Positions 12,013 to 24,600 of a stretch of 64,000 nt of DNA are shown one piece after another. The position numbers were made by a program, and so were the translations under genes. The notes below the pieces were generated by a model. The model was not told the DNA's origin. It worked only from the letters and a program-made list of their open reading frames with translations, and made no database searches. The number at the start of each line of letters is the position of its first letter. The first letter of the stretch is position 1. Origin of the DNA: Pseudisothecium myosuroides (Eukaryota; Streptophyta; Bryopsida; Hypnales; Lembophyllaceae); contig OX637291.1 in the NCBI GenBank assembly GCA_951799445.1, positions 7,008,501-7,072,500 on the forward strand. The letters run 5' to 3'.

Positions 12013-13024
12013 AGCCAATACTTTCTGGTCACGGTTATACACACACACAAAACAAAACAAACAAACAAACAAACTCAACTCTGACATGTATTTCCACATG
12101 ATAATTTGATTTAACCAGCGTTCGGGGGATTTTTTTTGAGTTTTACCAACTATTATCTGTTAATTCCCACATTGAACCGTTTTTTTTCAAGTATGAGTTC
12201 ATATTTTTCTCTATTTTTCACTCGAAAGAGAAATTAAAGTTTATAGATTTTTTCACCAGGATTTTTCCAATGTTTTGAACTTGCAATCATTGTTTTCCCA
12301 ATTTGACTAGCTAACAATGAACTAATTGGCAGTTCTCCATGAACATTGGATTTAACCATCAAAGGTTCAAAATCCTAGAATGGTTTTTTGTGATGCTTTC
12401 TACGTGCTAACTTTGAAGCCGTTTACTTTCGTTGTCAAATGCTTTATTCTAAATTTTCTTGTACCTATGCAAAGTAGTTTTGAATGTGCTTCCAATGAGA
12501 AAAAAAAAATTCAAGTTCTAATCATAAACCAAGTCAAAAGTTAGATGTTCATTTGGAGGGGCAATTTTGGGAGTGGACTGGGGACGCTCTACCTTAACAG
12601 CTATGAATTTGCTGTCATTAAAATACATCAGCACTGATAGCTAGGAAATTCAGCTATCAGTTGATATTTGATAAAGTTTTAATTCTCAATATTGGTAGCG
12701 ATGACTGAAACAAAAGTCAGCTCTGCTTGTGGCTGTTACAGACTTCTGTTTAGGTCAAATTTTTAGGTTTGGTCCAACCAAGAATTCATTTGATGCCTAA
12801 AATGGTCAAAAGTGGTTGCTTCCATTTCAGCATGGGTGGTCCGAAAAGCATCCATAGCTTATAAATTAAATACGCCTACAGTTACAATAGGTGAAGAATC
12901 ACGACTAACTCACATTTTTTGAGAAGCTAGAAGCAGAAAGTAAACATATGTTTTAAAAATTACAATGTTTGACTATGAGCTTCCACTATTGTAGTAGAAA
13001 TATGGTTTGCGTAGACTAAGGAAA
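12013..13024. other. Intergenic DNA, nothing recognised
   Basis: A short CA/AAAC simple-sequence run lies near 12040-12075. No gene or element boundary was seen. Confidence 0.5.
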
Positions 13025-13507
13025 TAAGGTAAAATAGCCCATTGTGGTCAAAATTAGGAGTTTGTCCTCATACCATTGCTAAAATTTTTAAATTTTTTTC
13101 CTACACAAAGACGAGTATGAGAATTGGAGAGAGCGATTGAGATTACATTTTTTCGACAAAGTATGAAATTTTTTTATGAATTTTTGAAGTGTACTGTCTA
13201 AAAGAGTCTTTAGACTACTCCAAAACCAACAAGAAGTGTATTCATAATGGTCATCTTATTCACCTTACGAAGTTATAGTCATAGTATGTCCTAACGTGGA
13301 AGGTCTAAAAAAAGTCACTTCTTGCAATGAATTTATATTAAAAAATTGAAAGTTCCTAATGAGATCACTAATCACTCCATTACTAGCAACTAAATGCATT
13401 CATTGTGAACAAAATCTCATCTATTGAAAAAAAACACCCACAATGAGGTCATTCCCTAGGTGTCCATTATGTGTCTTCTAACCCGCACAATGGGTTGTTC
13501 TACCTTA
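13025..13507 (+). mobile_element. TA-flanked element, family F2 copy A
   Basis: Ends are TA-AGGTAAAATAGCCCATTGTGG and CACAATGGGTTGTTCTACCT-TA, imperfect inverted repeats. It aligns throughout with 15014-15494 and 60079-60555, including the block ATCACTCCATTACT and the block GTCATTCCCTAGGTGTCC. About 480 bp, non-coding. TA duplication suggests a mariner-related non-autonomous family. Confidence 0.75.
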
Positions 13508-13659
13508 ACCCACGCAGAAACTCACAAGACCAATTATACCAGTTGTGAATCATCTTGTGAATTAATTTCAGGGCCACGGCTTCACATGAGCGGTAGGAAG
13601 ATGGGCGGCATGAACATCTCTTTATTATGATTGGTTGCATATGGTAGTGGGATTTCACA

Positions 13660-14120
13660 CTAGAAAGGCAAAATGGAAGTACATGGATGATGAAGTTGCT
13701 TGATGTATCCTACCACTAACAACAAAATTCTTCCGGTGGTTTTTGGCTGGAAGATACTTGCAAGACGGCACTTCTCTCGGAGGCCTACTTTTTGAGTCTC
13801 AAGAGGCCGGAAGAGCAATTGTTGTTTGAACTTCTTGCCGGTCTCTAATGTGAAGCGGTTCTCAATTTCCGCTCCATAGTTTGCGTAGACTATGTTTCCA
13901 CTACATTGATTGATGTGTCCTGCCATTGGCAACAAAATTCTTTTGGTGTTTTTCCTCTGGAAGGTGCTTGCAAGACGGCACTTCTTTGGAAGACCTACTT
14001 TTTGAGTCTCGAGAGCCGCCAAAAGAACAGTCGCTATTCCAACTTCCTGCCGATCTCTAATGTGAAGTGGCTCTCAATTCCCACTACACAATCTTCATAG
14101 ACTATGTTTTCACTACTAAC
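13660..14120 (-). repeat. 210 bp tandem duplication with a small open frame across it
   Basis: Two units, 13700-13909 and 13910-14119, align with period 210 and moderate divergence. Because 210 is a multiple of three, a minus-strand frame (13660-14022, 120 residues) carries the motif LETQKVGL twice, 70 residues apart, each followed by KCRLAS and a RILL block. I do not recognise the product. It may be a repeat with a chance open frame rather than a gene. Confidence 0.5.
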
Positions 14121-14902
14121 ATTAATTTGTCCTTGTAGAACATGTGACACTAATTTACCAAATCTCACTATTTGTAAACAATTAAATAATTAATTACACT
14201 AACATCCCATCGCAAATTGGACAAGTCAATGAAGTGTTCCACAATGAACTTTTTTCTTTTTTCCTTTTATCTTTTATCTTTTTCTTTTCTTTTCCTTTTT
14301 CTACACGGAGTTTCTTGTTCCGTCAGCCAATTTGGGTTTTTAATGTTTGTCTTGACTTGCAAATTGGTGCCTTTTCTACATTGCATATTTCATTTCCCAG
14401 CCATTATTCCTCTGCCGAAATTCCATACTCAACCAATCCGAGGCAGCGGTGATGAATCCTCCCAGCAAAAGAGCAGCAGTCCGTCGGGAACGCTCTAACT
14501 TAACTGATTTTCCACCATGGCATTTCCTGCTCTCGGATTGGTCCAAGTGGCACTCAAATAGCTCCATGAAGTGCGTTCACACCTGGCGACAATTGTGGTT
14601 AATTTGCATCACGTGACCGAATTGAGGGTTTGGAAAGGTCCACCCGGCCGGTCCCTCCCGCCACGCCACGGCACGGCACGGCACGTCCAGATAGGCTCCC
14701 CAGGTTGGAAGGTTCGTCCGCGCTGGCGCTGTGACGTGGCCAGGCATGTGCAGAATCAGCACCTGACTGCGATTGAGTGACGGTAACGGTGAATTAATGA
14801 CGGAGCTCTCCGTTGATCCATTCAACTGCCACGGAAACCGACGGGCTCTTGGTGGCGGGCAATTCACATGGCAACCGACGGGTTTTTTCCTACACACGCC
14901 GG
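14121..14902. other. Intergenic DNA of mixed composition
   Basis: A pyrimidine-rich run lies at about 14250-14310 and a CACGG repeat at about 14665-14685. No gene was recognised; the open frames have no known domain. Confidence 0.4.
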
Positions 14903-15815
14903 TAAGAGCCTGTTGCCATTGGCAACCGGACCTCCGATTTCTGGAGGGGCCCGGACCTCCGATTGGAGCTGGACGATTATGTGATGCGCTCCATTAGAAG
15001 CTGGACGGCCACGTAAGGTAAAACAGTCCATGGTGGTCAGAATTAGGAGTTTGGCCTCATGCTGTTGCTGAATTTTTTTCAGTTTTTTTCCCACATTAAG
15101 ACAAGTGTGAGAAACAGTGAGAGCAATTGAAATTACAGTATATTTTTTTGACAAAGTATGAATTTGCTATGAATTTTTGAAGTGTTTAATGCATCATGGC
15201 CCAAAAGAGTCTGTAGACTACCCCAAAACCAACAAAATTTGAATCCATGATGCTCATCTTGTTCACGTAAAGCAGTCTTAATATTTTCTAACACAAAAGG
15301 CCTAAAAGATCAATTCTTACAATGAATTCACACTGAAAAGTTGGAAGTTCCTAATGAAGTCAGTAATCACTCCATTACTGTCATATAAGACATGCTTTAT
15401 GACCCAAATCTCATAAATTGAGAAAAACCATCATGGGGTCATTCCCTAGGTGTCCGTCATGGGTCATTTGACCATGATGGGCTGTTCTACCTTAATGCTT
15501 TCAGGAAGCCTTCCCTTTTCCATTTTTATTTGGTGATTCAATCTATGCAGTTGCTCCATTGGGTGACACTCTTTATGTGGTTGTCAATGAAGTCTGTAGC
15601 ATATCAAGATGAACTATAGCGTGAAACATTTGTTTTGCTCTGAAAAATAGAAGGTCAAGTCGCCCCTTTAGGCCCTCCAGGTCTGTTTTTCAGGAAAACA
15701 AGGACCAGAGGCTAGAGGGCCTGCCAAACGTCTAGTTCGGAGGTCCTGGTTTAATGGAGCTTCCCAGGAGGTCCGGGAACTGGACGTCCGGTTGCTTGAT
15801 GGCAACGGGCTCTAA
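14903..15815 (+). mobile_element. TAA-flanked, Tourist-like element split by another
   Basis: The left end is TAA-GAGCCTGTTGCCATTGGCAA and the right end is TTGATGGCAACGGGCTC-TAA. The similarity continues inward with CCGGACCTCC on one side and GGAGGTCCGG on the other. TAA occurs directly on both sides, as expected for PIF/Harbinger elements. The centre is occupied by F2 copy B (15014-15494). The remaining host element would be about 430 bp. Non-coding. Confidence 0.6.
15014..15494 (+). mobile_element. TA-flanked element, family F2 copy B, nested
   Basis: Ends TA-AGGTAAAACAGTCCATGG and CCATGATGGGCTGTTCTACCT-TA. It aligns with the F2 copies at 13025 and 60079 and lies inside the TAA-flanked element, so it inserted after it. 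Confidence 0.75.
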
Positions 15816-16396
15816 GGGGAGGCAACCCAATTCTAACCACTTAAGAACATCTTTTGCAACCCTCCAGATATTCCGTACCCTCTAGAATTTGGATGAAAAG
15901 CAATCAATTCTAGCGTTTGTCAAGCTCCAGCCTTCTCTTTCCCCTCTCAAAAAGCCATCTCTAGAGGGGTCACTAACCCCTCTTTCGCTACAAATTTTCT
16001 TGGGATTAGCAAGTCGTCATAATAATTGCAAATTGTGTGACTTATGATTGGTTCTCGAGGGGTGCAGTAAGTGGTAGAAGTAGCCATATAGGTACGAACA
16101 AATGTAGGGTGCCAAAAAAACTTTGTGGAAAAAAATTATAAAATGATTTCATATACTATAGTGTGTATAAAATGTCATTGGGTGTCTTCTAAGTACTATA
16201 GGGTATGGAATAATGGGGTGCATTAGGAAGAAAAGTAGACTTAGGATACCCCCCTTTATATTCATGAAGTGGGACAAAAGTCTTAATTATGGGTTTAGGG
16301 CTGACATTTAACCCTACATTGTCCTTTTATTTTAGATTCTATAAGATATGATGATCTAACTTACATGGATACCAATCTAAGCCAATTCTACTACTG
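15816..16396. other. Intergenic DNA, nothing recognised
   Basis: No gene, RNA gene or repeat boundary was seen. Confidence 0.5.
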
Positions 16397-16632
16397 AAAT
16401 TTGTGAATGAGGTCTTATGTCAGGTGTGGTGTAATTATAGGTCAGCTGTAAGAGAGATTTAGACCTGAATTTAGACAGAAGAGTCTCAGACCTGAGTCCC
16501 ACGGCAGACTTGAGGTCAGACCCAAGTCTCTCCTGCCAGGCCTTAGGTCGGGCTATGGTATTATTTTCAGTTCCTTTGCAATAAAACTCCGTTTCATTTG
16601 TGTCCAAATAAAAATAAAAATCTGTGAATGAG
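16397..16632 (+). mobile_element. SINE-like retroposon, longest copy, with target duplication
   Basis: About 206 bp (16412-16617) lie between AAATTTGTGAATGAG (16397-16411) and AAATCTGTGAATGAG (16618-16632), a 15-base direct repeat with one mismatch. The 3' end is TTTGCAATAAAACTCCGTTT then CATTTGTGTCCAAAT and an A-rich tail. Four other insertions carry this tail and are shorter. The 5' part has no obvious tRNA-like A or B box and no open frame, so it may be a SINE of unknown head or a LINE 3' end. Confidence 0.7.
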
Positions 16633-16633
16633 A

Positions 16634-17036
16634 AACTGAGCATGCAAGGGCTGGTCAGCCTTTTTCATGTATTTCTTTGGGCGGGAATATTTTTAGCTCA
16701 TTTTTCAGACAAAGAAAAATTGATGAGGAATCTAACCCAAGTGGTTTCGTATTTTTTTGATCATTTTTGAATTACTTATGATTTTTCAAACGAGTTGGGT
16801 AGTAGGTTGCTATTTGTGACCCTAGGTCTTTCATAAACGGTTCACTTGCAATTCTAAATAAAAATGGGGAAAGCAAAGAGAATGATTGGCTCTTGCAATT
16901 AATAATGTTTTTTTCCTTGATTCATTCAATGACTATAGAGGTCAATTTTAGAACCGCCTCATTTCCATTTCACAGCCATTTATAGGGGCAATTCTTAATG
17001 CCCGCTCCATTTTAGAGCCTCCTATCTTATAGGTTT
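16634..17036 (+). repeat. Dispersed repeat G, copy 1 (uninterrupted)
   Basis: Aligns with 25008-25330 plus 26273-26370. Shared blocks include GGAATATTTTTAGCTCATTT and AATGATTGGCTCTTGCAAT. Here the sequence is continuous across the point where a TTAA element sits in copy 2. Non-coding, nature unknown. Confidence 0.65.
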
Positions 17037-17149
17037 AAAGTGTTTTGTATGTTGTTTGTGGCGATGACAAGATATAGTATTTTTGTCAAGCTCAATTAAT
17101 TTGATACAAGGATAGAAGCACTATTTTGCATCCCCTACGGTAGGAGGTC

Positions 17150-17670
17150 CATAAATTGCTCATTTAAGAGCTAAAACTGAATTTTTGGGAGGTGAAACGT
17201 CTTGAAATGTTTTTCAGTAAATTTTCCTTGAAAGACAAGTGGAATTGGCATCTAATTCAAGTTGTTTTATATTTTTTTGGAGCTTTGTAGATTTAGTTAT
17301 GAAAATTTGAAGTTGAAATGGCATAAGGCTCTAAAATCGCCTACCTCCTAAAATGTACATTGTTTGTACATTGCTGAAGGCTAATAAAAAGAAACATGTA
17401 CAAGCAATGTACATTTGAGGAGGTGGGCGAGTTTAGAGCCTGTGCTCTTTTAGAACCTCCTAGCTTATGATAGTATATCCATTGATCTGAGCAAACACAA
17501 ATCAAAATTTATTAGGTTTATGAAATTACTAAGGTTGGTGATGATATACATCTTGAAATATTTTTCAGTAACTTTTCCTTGAAAGACAAATGGAATTGGC
17601 ATCTAAATCCAAGTTGTTTCATATTTTTTGGAGCCTTGTGGAATTAGATATGAATTTCTAAACTTTAGAG
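17150..17670 (+). repeat. Local direct repeat with a hairpin between the copies
   Basis: A block of about 120 bases at 17190-17310 recurs at 17550-17660 (shared CTTGAAAGACAA and GGAATTGGCATCTAA). Between them, 17338-17429 forms a hairpin whose arms are CGCCTACCTCCTAAAATGTA and the reverse complement of TACATTTGAGGAGGTGGGCG. No coding content. Confidence 0.5.
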
Positions 17671-18037
17671 CGCTAAAGAGTTAAAAAAGACCCCCAATTG
17701 TGAGTAGCGCAAAAAAATTGAACTAGTATAGCATATGATTTATTCATTGCAATTGGAAATTATAATTAATGTATGCCCCTTCTTTAATGATCCACATTAG
17801 AAAATTACATAATGATAGGGTGTAAAATAAACCATAGACAAAAAATAATACCCCCCCGTAAAATACCTAGTGTTCGCACCTATATCCTTATTTTTTTCAA
17901 GGAGTGCACCCCTCGAGGATTGGTTGGAAGTGTGTTGTATGGAATTGCATTGTTGGGGATACAAGGGGCCATCTCCTCTTCATTGGACAGATCTTGAATC
18001 AAAGAGCGGGGATATCTGGAGGTTTGCAGGAGATGCT

Positions 18038-18564
18038 TTAATCCTTAAAGGACAAAGGGGTGACCCTCAAAATCATCCTTTTGCATTACCATGTGAATCA
18101 CTAGCTTAAAAAATTGCAAAAGCACTCATTGGAGGTGAAGCTAGGGTAGACAAGGTTTTTCTTTAGGCGATTTGGTGCAAAATTGCACCAATTTTTTTGG
18201 CTAGGCACCAAGCCTATAGAAAAAAAATGGTACCAAAAAGGTGGAATATTGCCTGAAAACTTCAAATAAAAAAATCATGGATGAAATCGCCAAATTCTAG
18301 ATGAAAATTGAATTCTGGATAAGTAATATGTGCTATCCAATATATATTTTCTATCCAATATGTGGATGAATGTTGAAATTTGGAGCACCACTATAACATT
18401 CAATATCGCCACTATGGCACTTCATCAAAAATGAAAAAAAAACTTGACGGTAGAAGATTTTCACAATAAATTTTGAGGATGAATAGTTGCACTTTTGTCC
18501 TATACAATTTGATTTTCTATCATCCATCGGCCATGGAACGGCCTCCTTGTCATTTAAGGATTAA
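18038..18564 (+). mobile_element. TTAA-flanked element, diverged copy
   Basis: Ends are TTAA-TCCTTAAAGGACAAAG and CCTTGTCATTTAAGGA-TTAA. Near the right end is a block around GATGAATAGTTGCACTTTTG that recurs, reversed, in 36791-37010. The termini differ from the main CCCCTAAAGG type by a few bases, so this looks like an older or separate subfamily. Non-coding. Confidence 0.6.
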
Positions 18565-18930
18565 GCAATTTCACGTATCTCAGCAGGGCAGGGTTCTTCA
18601 GTGGGAAAACTTTCCTGCACGTGCAAAAATAGAGTTTAGAAGGTTTCCATAAATTTTTATTTCTCAAAATATAATTATTATGAATTTTTTTGCTGAAGAT
18701 TTTGTTCGACCCATATAGGTCATATAGACCTTCCTATTTTCGACCAATAATTGGTTGCAAAATCCACCAAGGGCTGGTTGCAATATTGAGAGTCTTGTAG
18801 CCAATCATAATGTGCCACAATTGCACCAAGCACCGCACCATAATTGATCACTATTCATCAGTTGTCCTACACGGAAAGAGAGTAACCTTCATTGCTAGAA
18901 TGGTGAGGTGATCAGGAATGGGTTGCCTCC

Positions 18931-19164
18931 GATATATGGTAGAAGCACCCAACACCAATAGTGTACCCAATTGTGTATCTTTCTAGTCAATGCAGTCATT
19001 TTAGATAATAAATATAGGTAGACTATAGATGACTTATTGTTTGTGACCAAAATGATAAGCTATGTATGGTCTACCTAGATTTATTTTCTAAAATGATTGC
19101 ATTGACTAGAAAGATACACGATTGGGTACACTATTGGTGTTGGATGCTTCTACTTTAGTATATC
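18931..19164. mobile_element. Long foldback (hairpin) element
   Basis: Two arms of about 90 bases pair with few mismatches across a loop of about 45 bases. The left arm holds ACACCAATAGTGTACCCAAT and the right arm the reverse complement, ATTGGGTACACTATTGGTGT. The outer ends are GATATA/TATATC. No second copy is seen in the window. It could be a short non-autonomous transposon; transcription would give a long double-stranded stem. Confidence 0.6.
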
Positions 19165-19573
19165 ATCCATTGTTGACCAACCTTTGATTTTTGTATCATA
19201 AGTTGGTGCATTTCCGTGCAAGTAGAGATGAATAAACGATCAGTTATGGTGGAGTTATGGTGTATTGTGCTTGGCCTATAGGACTCCATTATGATTGGCC
19301 TAAGAAGGCCAACCATCCCTTGGTCGAAAATAGGACAATCTATGTAATTAGTATGGGACAACCAAAATCTTCTCCTAAAAAATTCATGGTAATTTTATTT
19401 TGGAAAATAAAATCCTGAAAATGATAGAATCCTTTTTAAATCTATTTTTTTTTAATGGAAAAAACTTTCCACTCAACATACCTGGGCTCTAGATATGCTC
19501 AATTGCTAAAGTAGTCAATAGTGGGTGATATACCTTACATAGAGAGTAGCAATCTCTGCTATTGTTTTTGTAT

Positions 19574-20516
19574 TTAACCCCTAAAGGCCCAAGGCTTTTT
19601 TTCTGCCAAAAAACCATCAAAACTGCCATTTCTATACCAAGGAGTAAAAAAAAATGAAAAATGTTTTTTTTTTCACATCTAACCGTAGGATCTTACACCT
19701 AACTATTATGAGAATGTGTGGAAAAAATTTCACAATTTTTGACCGCTCAAATTGCAAGATATCTGCGTTTAAAGTGGAAAAAACAAGTATTTCAGCACAT
19801 AGCGGGACTAGATTTTTTGACTTTAAACATTTTTCACTTAAAATTTTTGCATTACAGAGTTTTGTGCTTCAAATCTTTCTAGTGGAGAATTGAGTTGAGA
19901 GTCTAGGGGAAAAAAAAATATTCAAAAAAACTTAATTATCATTCCTAAAAAATTTATTAAGTAGAAGTAGGTACGAGATAGAAGGAAAATCTAAAACATT
20001 AATATATTTTAGATGGAATTAAAATACACTAATCCCAATGGTGAGATTGTTCTAGCAAGTAAACTAAACCATGAGAATTTTTTATTTTTTTTAAATTACA
20101 AAAATAGCATTTAGAAATGAATCCTACGAGTTATTTTTTTCAAGAAGATGCTCTAACTGCCCGAAAAACAAGAATGTCCATAACTATTTCATAACAAATC
20201 CAAATGAAATGAATCAAAGCTTTCCAAATAGACAAAAATATAGTCTACAAGAAAAAAAATATTAAAAAAAAAAAATCAAATTTTTGCCAAATTTTTCTTG
20301 CTGCCCGGACTGCCCAGTTACGAAAAAAGTAACATATTTGGTCATAACTTTTGACTCCTATTTCCAAATGTGCTGAAATTTAGTGCATATGAAAGATATT
20401 CCTCGCGCCCACCTTCTATTAAAATTTCAGCTTAAAATATGGAAATCTCTAGTCACACGGACCTGCCCAAATTTTCTATACAGCCAAAAAACGCATGCCG
20501 GTCCTTTAGGGGTTAA
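19574..20516 (+). mobile_element. TTAA-flanked element, long type, copy A
   Basis: Begins TTAA-CCCCTAAAGGCCCAAGGC and ends GCCGGTCCTTTAGGGG-TTAA. About 940 bp, aligning almost base for base with 34003-34950 and more loosely with 25331, 47852 and 50039. A short open frame at about 19654-19893 matches one in 34134-34319, but this follows from DNA similarity and the protein has no known domain. No transposase is present. Confidence 0.85.
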
Positions 20517-20686
20517 AATTAGGTGAAATGTGGAAAATTGGATGAAAAGATGTTTATAGATGGATGAAAATGGACAAAATTCCCTCTAAAATGTCTAAAT
20601 TTTAGGATTTGTCATTGTTCTCTTTTTTTTTGGGGGGGGGGGTGGTGCATTGAGCTTCCAATGATTTAGTGAAGGGATTATAAGTT

Positions 20687-21219
20687 ATAACCCGTCAAGG
20701 ACCAAGTATTAGTTTTGGTTGAATGTTCATGAAATTTTGAAACAAGGTGTGAACGTGGCCCCCCTCAATGAAAATCTAATTTTTTTTCCAATTGGGTGCT
20801 TGGATCAAAAGTTATGTTGCCCTGAACTTTTTGGACAACAAACGCAACTTTAGGCAGCATGTACAAAACTCCTCTTATAATTTTGAAATTTGGTAGTTAA
20901 GTAAATTATATGATACAAGTTGCATATGTCCAAAAAAAATAACCATGTGTAGTGTAAAAATCCCACTGTGGAGGAGTTAAAGTCCGTTGGTCCTGTCCGG
21001 CAAGGTTAGAAAAGATAACTTTTCCGTCTAACTTCAAATATCATAATCTTTCAATCCGTGTGGTCAAAGTTTCTGAAATTTCTTCCACACATTCCCATAG
21101 AAATCTAGTACAAACTTATACCATCGAATTTTTTGAAAAAACTTTTTTTTTCTTGCCCTAAAAAGTGGCAAAATTTCACCATTTCTGCCCAAATTGTACC
21201 TCGTTCCTGTAGGGGTTAA
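20687..21219 (-). mobile_element. TTAA-type element, diverged, reverse orientation
   Basis: The left end is ATAA-CCCGTCAAGGACC and the right end is GTTCCTGTAGGGG-TTAA. Read on the minus strand, the region at about 21030-21110 matches the family core: GGAATGTGTGGAAGAAATTT, then TTGACC and a GATTG...AGAT block. It is shorter than the long type and its centre is unrelated or rearranged. Confidence 0.55.
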
Positions 21220-21379
21220 TTATTCCCAAGCTGAACCATTTGCATGTCATGAGAAGCCAGGCTTTTTGGTTTCGTACAGCCAGAATTGCAAGCGAGAGTG
21301 ATCAGGTGGAGAACCAGAAGCTTCCCACCGACGTTGACTTCAGCTCAATGCCCAGCGACACAAGTCAACGTATGGATTG

Positions 21380-21640
21380 AACTGGCATCCGGAGGTATAA
21401 GGTGGGTACCTCCCAAACCGCCATTTTTTTGCTACTGTGCCCGCGTAGTTACTACTATTACTCTGGTCAAATTTTCATATTTTCTTATTGGCAAGTGAAA
21501 GGAGGTTCCAATGCATCAAAGAACGCGACATTTGAATACAATTTGCAAAAGTTATGAAGGAATAAAGTTTGGTTCTAAAATAGTTTCTTCCATAATTGAT
21601 TTTGGAGATGTACACAAAGTGTAGATGACACTTTAGGATA
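21380..21640 (+). repeat. Dispersed repeat H, copy 1
   Basis: Aligns with 44560-44860 in reverse orientation. Shared blocks include GGTCAAATTTTCATATTTTC, a TGGCAAGT segment and AAAGTTATG. A weaker third match lies at about 24160-24310. No coding frame is conserved that I can see. Confidence 0.5.
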
Positions 21641-24600
21641 AGTGGTGCATAAGGGGGGGGGGGCACATGAAGTGAAAGTGGATCAATTGATTTTTATATT
21701 TCAGTATAGTCTAAATTAAATTTTTAATTGTTGTCCCTTTGGTTGTTGTATTTATTTAGACTAATCGGACTTGCAATTGAATACAACTCTTTTACCTCCT
21801 GCATGGTTGCAATGGCAATCTACAAGCGACCCTCAAGATTTGAAATGATGAATGAACCTTTGCCATGTGTAGAAACCATATAGTGGTGGTCATTGAAGTT
21901 ATGAAATTGTGACTTTTCAACCCAATTTCAACCCTTCAAAACATAATCTACCGGCATGAAGTTGACATAAAGCCAATCTTTGAAGTTTTCATTGCATTAG
22001 GATGAAATAGAACACAATTGGGCCTAACAATAGAGGTCGCCATTGGAAGGGGATCAATTTCAGGTCAATGTAACCTAGTGCATGTCACACTAATTTTTTT
22101 AAGTCACACTATTTTGATTGAGTGCAAGTTGAAAAAATATTGTTTTTATAAAAATCTTCAAAAACAAATTTTTGTGGACACGCTAATTTTCTAAGTGAGC
22201 AAATTTTCACATGTTTCATCTCAAACTCACTTGTAGAATCTAGAATTGCATAGACTAAAGAAATTGCTACAAGAACATCCATTGATAGTCAAGTCCGGAA
22301 TGTGAATTTTTCTGTAGGTCATTTCCTCAATCTATATAGGCTATGTTTCTACTAGTGACTCTATATAGCAAAATTAGAGAATGAAAACCAAAAGAAATAA
22401 AAAATTTGTAGATAGTTTTATAGTTTCTTTTGTTTCCATAAATATCATTTATCTATAGATTAATTGTTAGTCAGAATCATAATAATCTTGTAAATGTTAA
22501 TATTATATGCAATATTATCAATGCAATAAAATATATATAATTATATTATTAAAAATAAAATTTTAATACATTCTATATTATACTAAAACAAAGCCCATTG
22601 ACTTGCAATGATGATTGGACCTAGGTAGCTAAGGAAATAATAGAGGAATGAATGGCTCTATTCCTGAATGAAAATTTGCAAATGAAAATGTGACCAATTT
22701 TGTTCACATGTACAAGTGGATAGTGTTACACTATTAGTAGATGTTATTCTTAATAATGTTCTATTGTCATTTTAATTCATTTATAAAATAAATGTATCAT
22801 CATTGTAGTAAATCCTTACTTTCCTTGTAATTTGATTTATTCCCTAAAAAAATTTACCTTCTTTGGAGTGATTGATGTTCATTTTCACTATTTTTTTTTA
22901 AATCCTACAATCTTTTACTAACCCAAATGGATTTTTGCATTCTTGTAGATTCTAAAGCCTTTAAGTTTTCTTGTTTTCTTTTTTAACATTTTTTAATTGC
23001 AGTTCATGATCACCATCTTTTTCATTGCAAGCTCTATTTTATGCGATTCTCATAAGTACTGCAAAATATAAGAATTTTTAAATTTTTGACAAGAATTCAA
23101 GCAAACCAATCAGCTATAAAGATTCACTTTCAAAAATAACAAAAACAGGGTGACCGTGAGGCTCGATTCACTCCAACCAAACCCTAACCATGTTTTTAAG
23201 TGTGAATGCGGTTGTAGTAGATAGGATTCGGAAGCTCAGATTCAGAATGCCAGAGGAGATGGCATAGTGTCTGTCCAAAGGACGTACAAACCCAATAAAA
23301 ACTGGATTTGATATTACAGGTTTGTACGTACAAGAATTTTTTTGAATAATTCTTGCCCAAATGAAAGTTATGACAAGTTTAGCTGTCGATGCGCACAAAC
23401 AGTAACTTTGAATTCCAACCCATTTCAAAACAAAGTAGAAGTGATTTTGAATGGAACAAGCATCGCATATGCGGTACAGTGGTAGTACCTGTACACCAAA
23501 AGATCTATTCTAATAAGGAGTAAATAACAAATTTGAAAAACAAAACCACCACCACCATCGTGCGGTTCAGTAAGTAAGCTATCCATTTGCTTGCTCCTTT
23601 CTGCGATTTTTCCAGAAATTGAGGAGAAAGCAGGAAAAGCGGTTCAATGGAGTGGCGTGAGCAAGGATTGCACAGCCGAACTTCCGAAGTGATTCGAATT
23701 ATTGAATCCACTCACTCGGGCCACTAAGCCAAAGTGCCGAACCTCGAACTCCGTGCAGGCTGACTTCCGTTCACGTTGACTCTTGCGGAGCTTCAGTTCT
23801 AGAATCATACGTCGTACGGTGTCTTCTGCCTGCCAACTTCAACATCTGATGGGTCGGTGAGACTTCCGTCGCACTACTGAAAGATGATCATCCTTTCACA
23901 AAACCGCAAGTTGAATGCCAGATGTTGGTCGCTTTACGGTTTCTTCTCAGCGGTAGGGACACCCGCAGTTATCACTTCTGCGCTTGAGCCTTGTCACTGA
24001 GGACGCATCCTGACACTCAAACCTCTTGAAATTTGACCCTTTCTTCAGTTGCATTCCGGAATATCTTGGATACTTGTCACATTATCATTGATTGTAACAG
24101 AGTTATCTCACATTCAAAGACGGTTGGACTTGGAATATGAATGTCTCCCAATATGAGTGTATATGATCTTGTTGGTTGCCAAGTGAAAGGGGATTATAAT
24201 GGAGAATGCAACTGAACATTCGGAAGTGAAAGTTATGAAGGGTCAAAGTGCTACTCAGAACATCCCTTGTCGCCCTTGATAATACCCTCCAAATGCCATA
24301 ATGTTAGAGTGGTGCTCTTAATGGACATGTACGTATTGTGTACTACTTTAGACTACCACTTTTGGCCGTTACTTGCACCTTCAGGTGACCAAGGATTTTC
24401 GCAGAAGAAGGCTAGGGGCACGTGTGAAGTTGGACTTTGCACCGTTCAAACTCACTTCATTTCTACCAACACCCGCTGTCCACATTCCATGCTACGGATG
24501 CTGCTTGTGTCGATACGACACTGTCACGTACTCAATGCGTGGGTATGTACGTACGTTGCCCCGGAATGATCGAAGTCAGCTCCAACTTTTGTTCTTCAGT

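Noticed and set aside
19654..19893. Conserved open frame in TTAA elements considered as a transposase fragment
   Set aside because: It is shared only between two nearly identical copies, is broken in the others and has no transposase motif.
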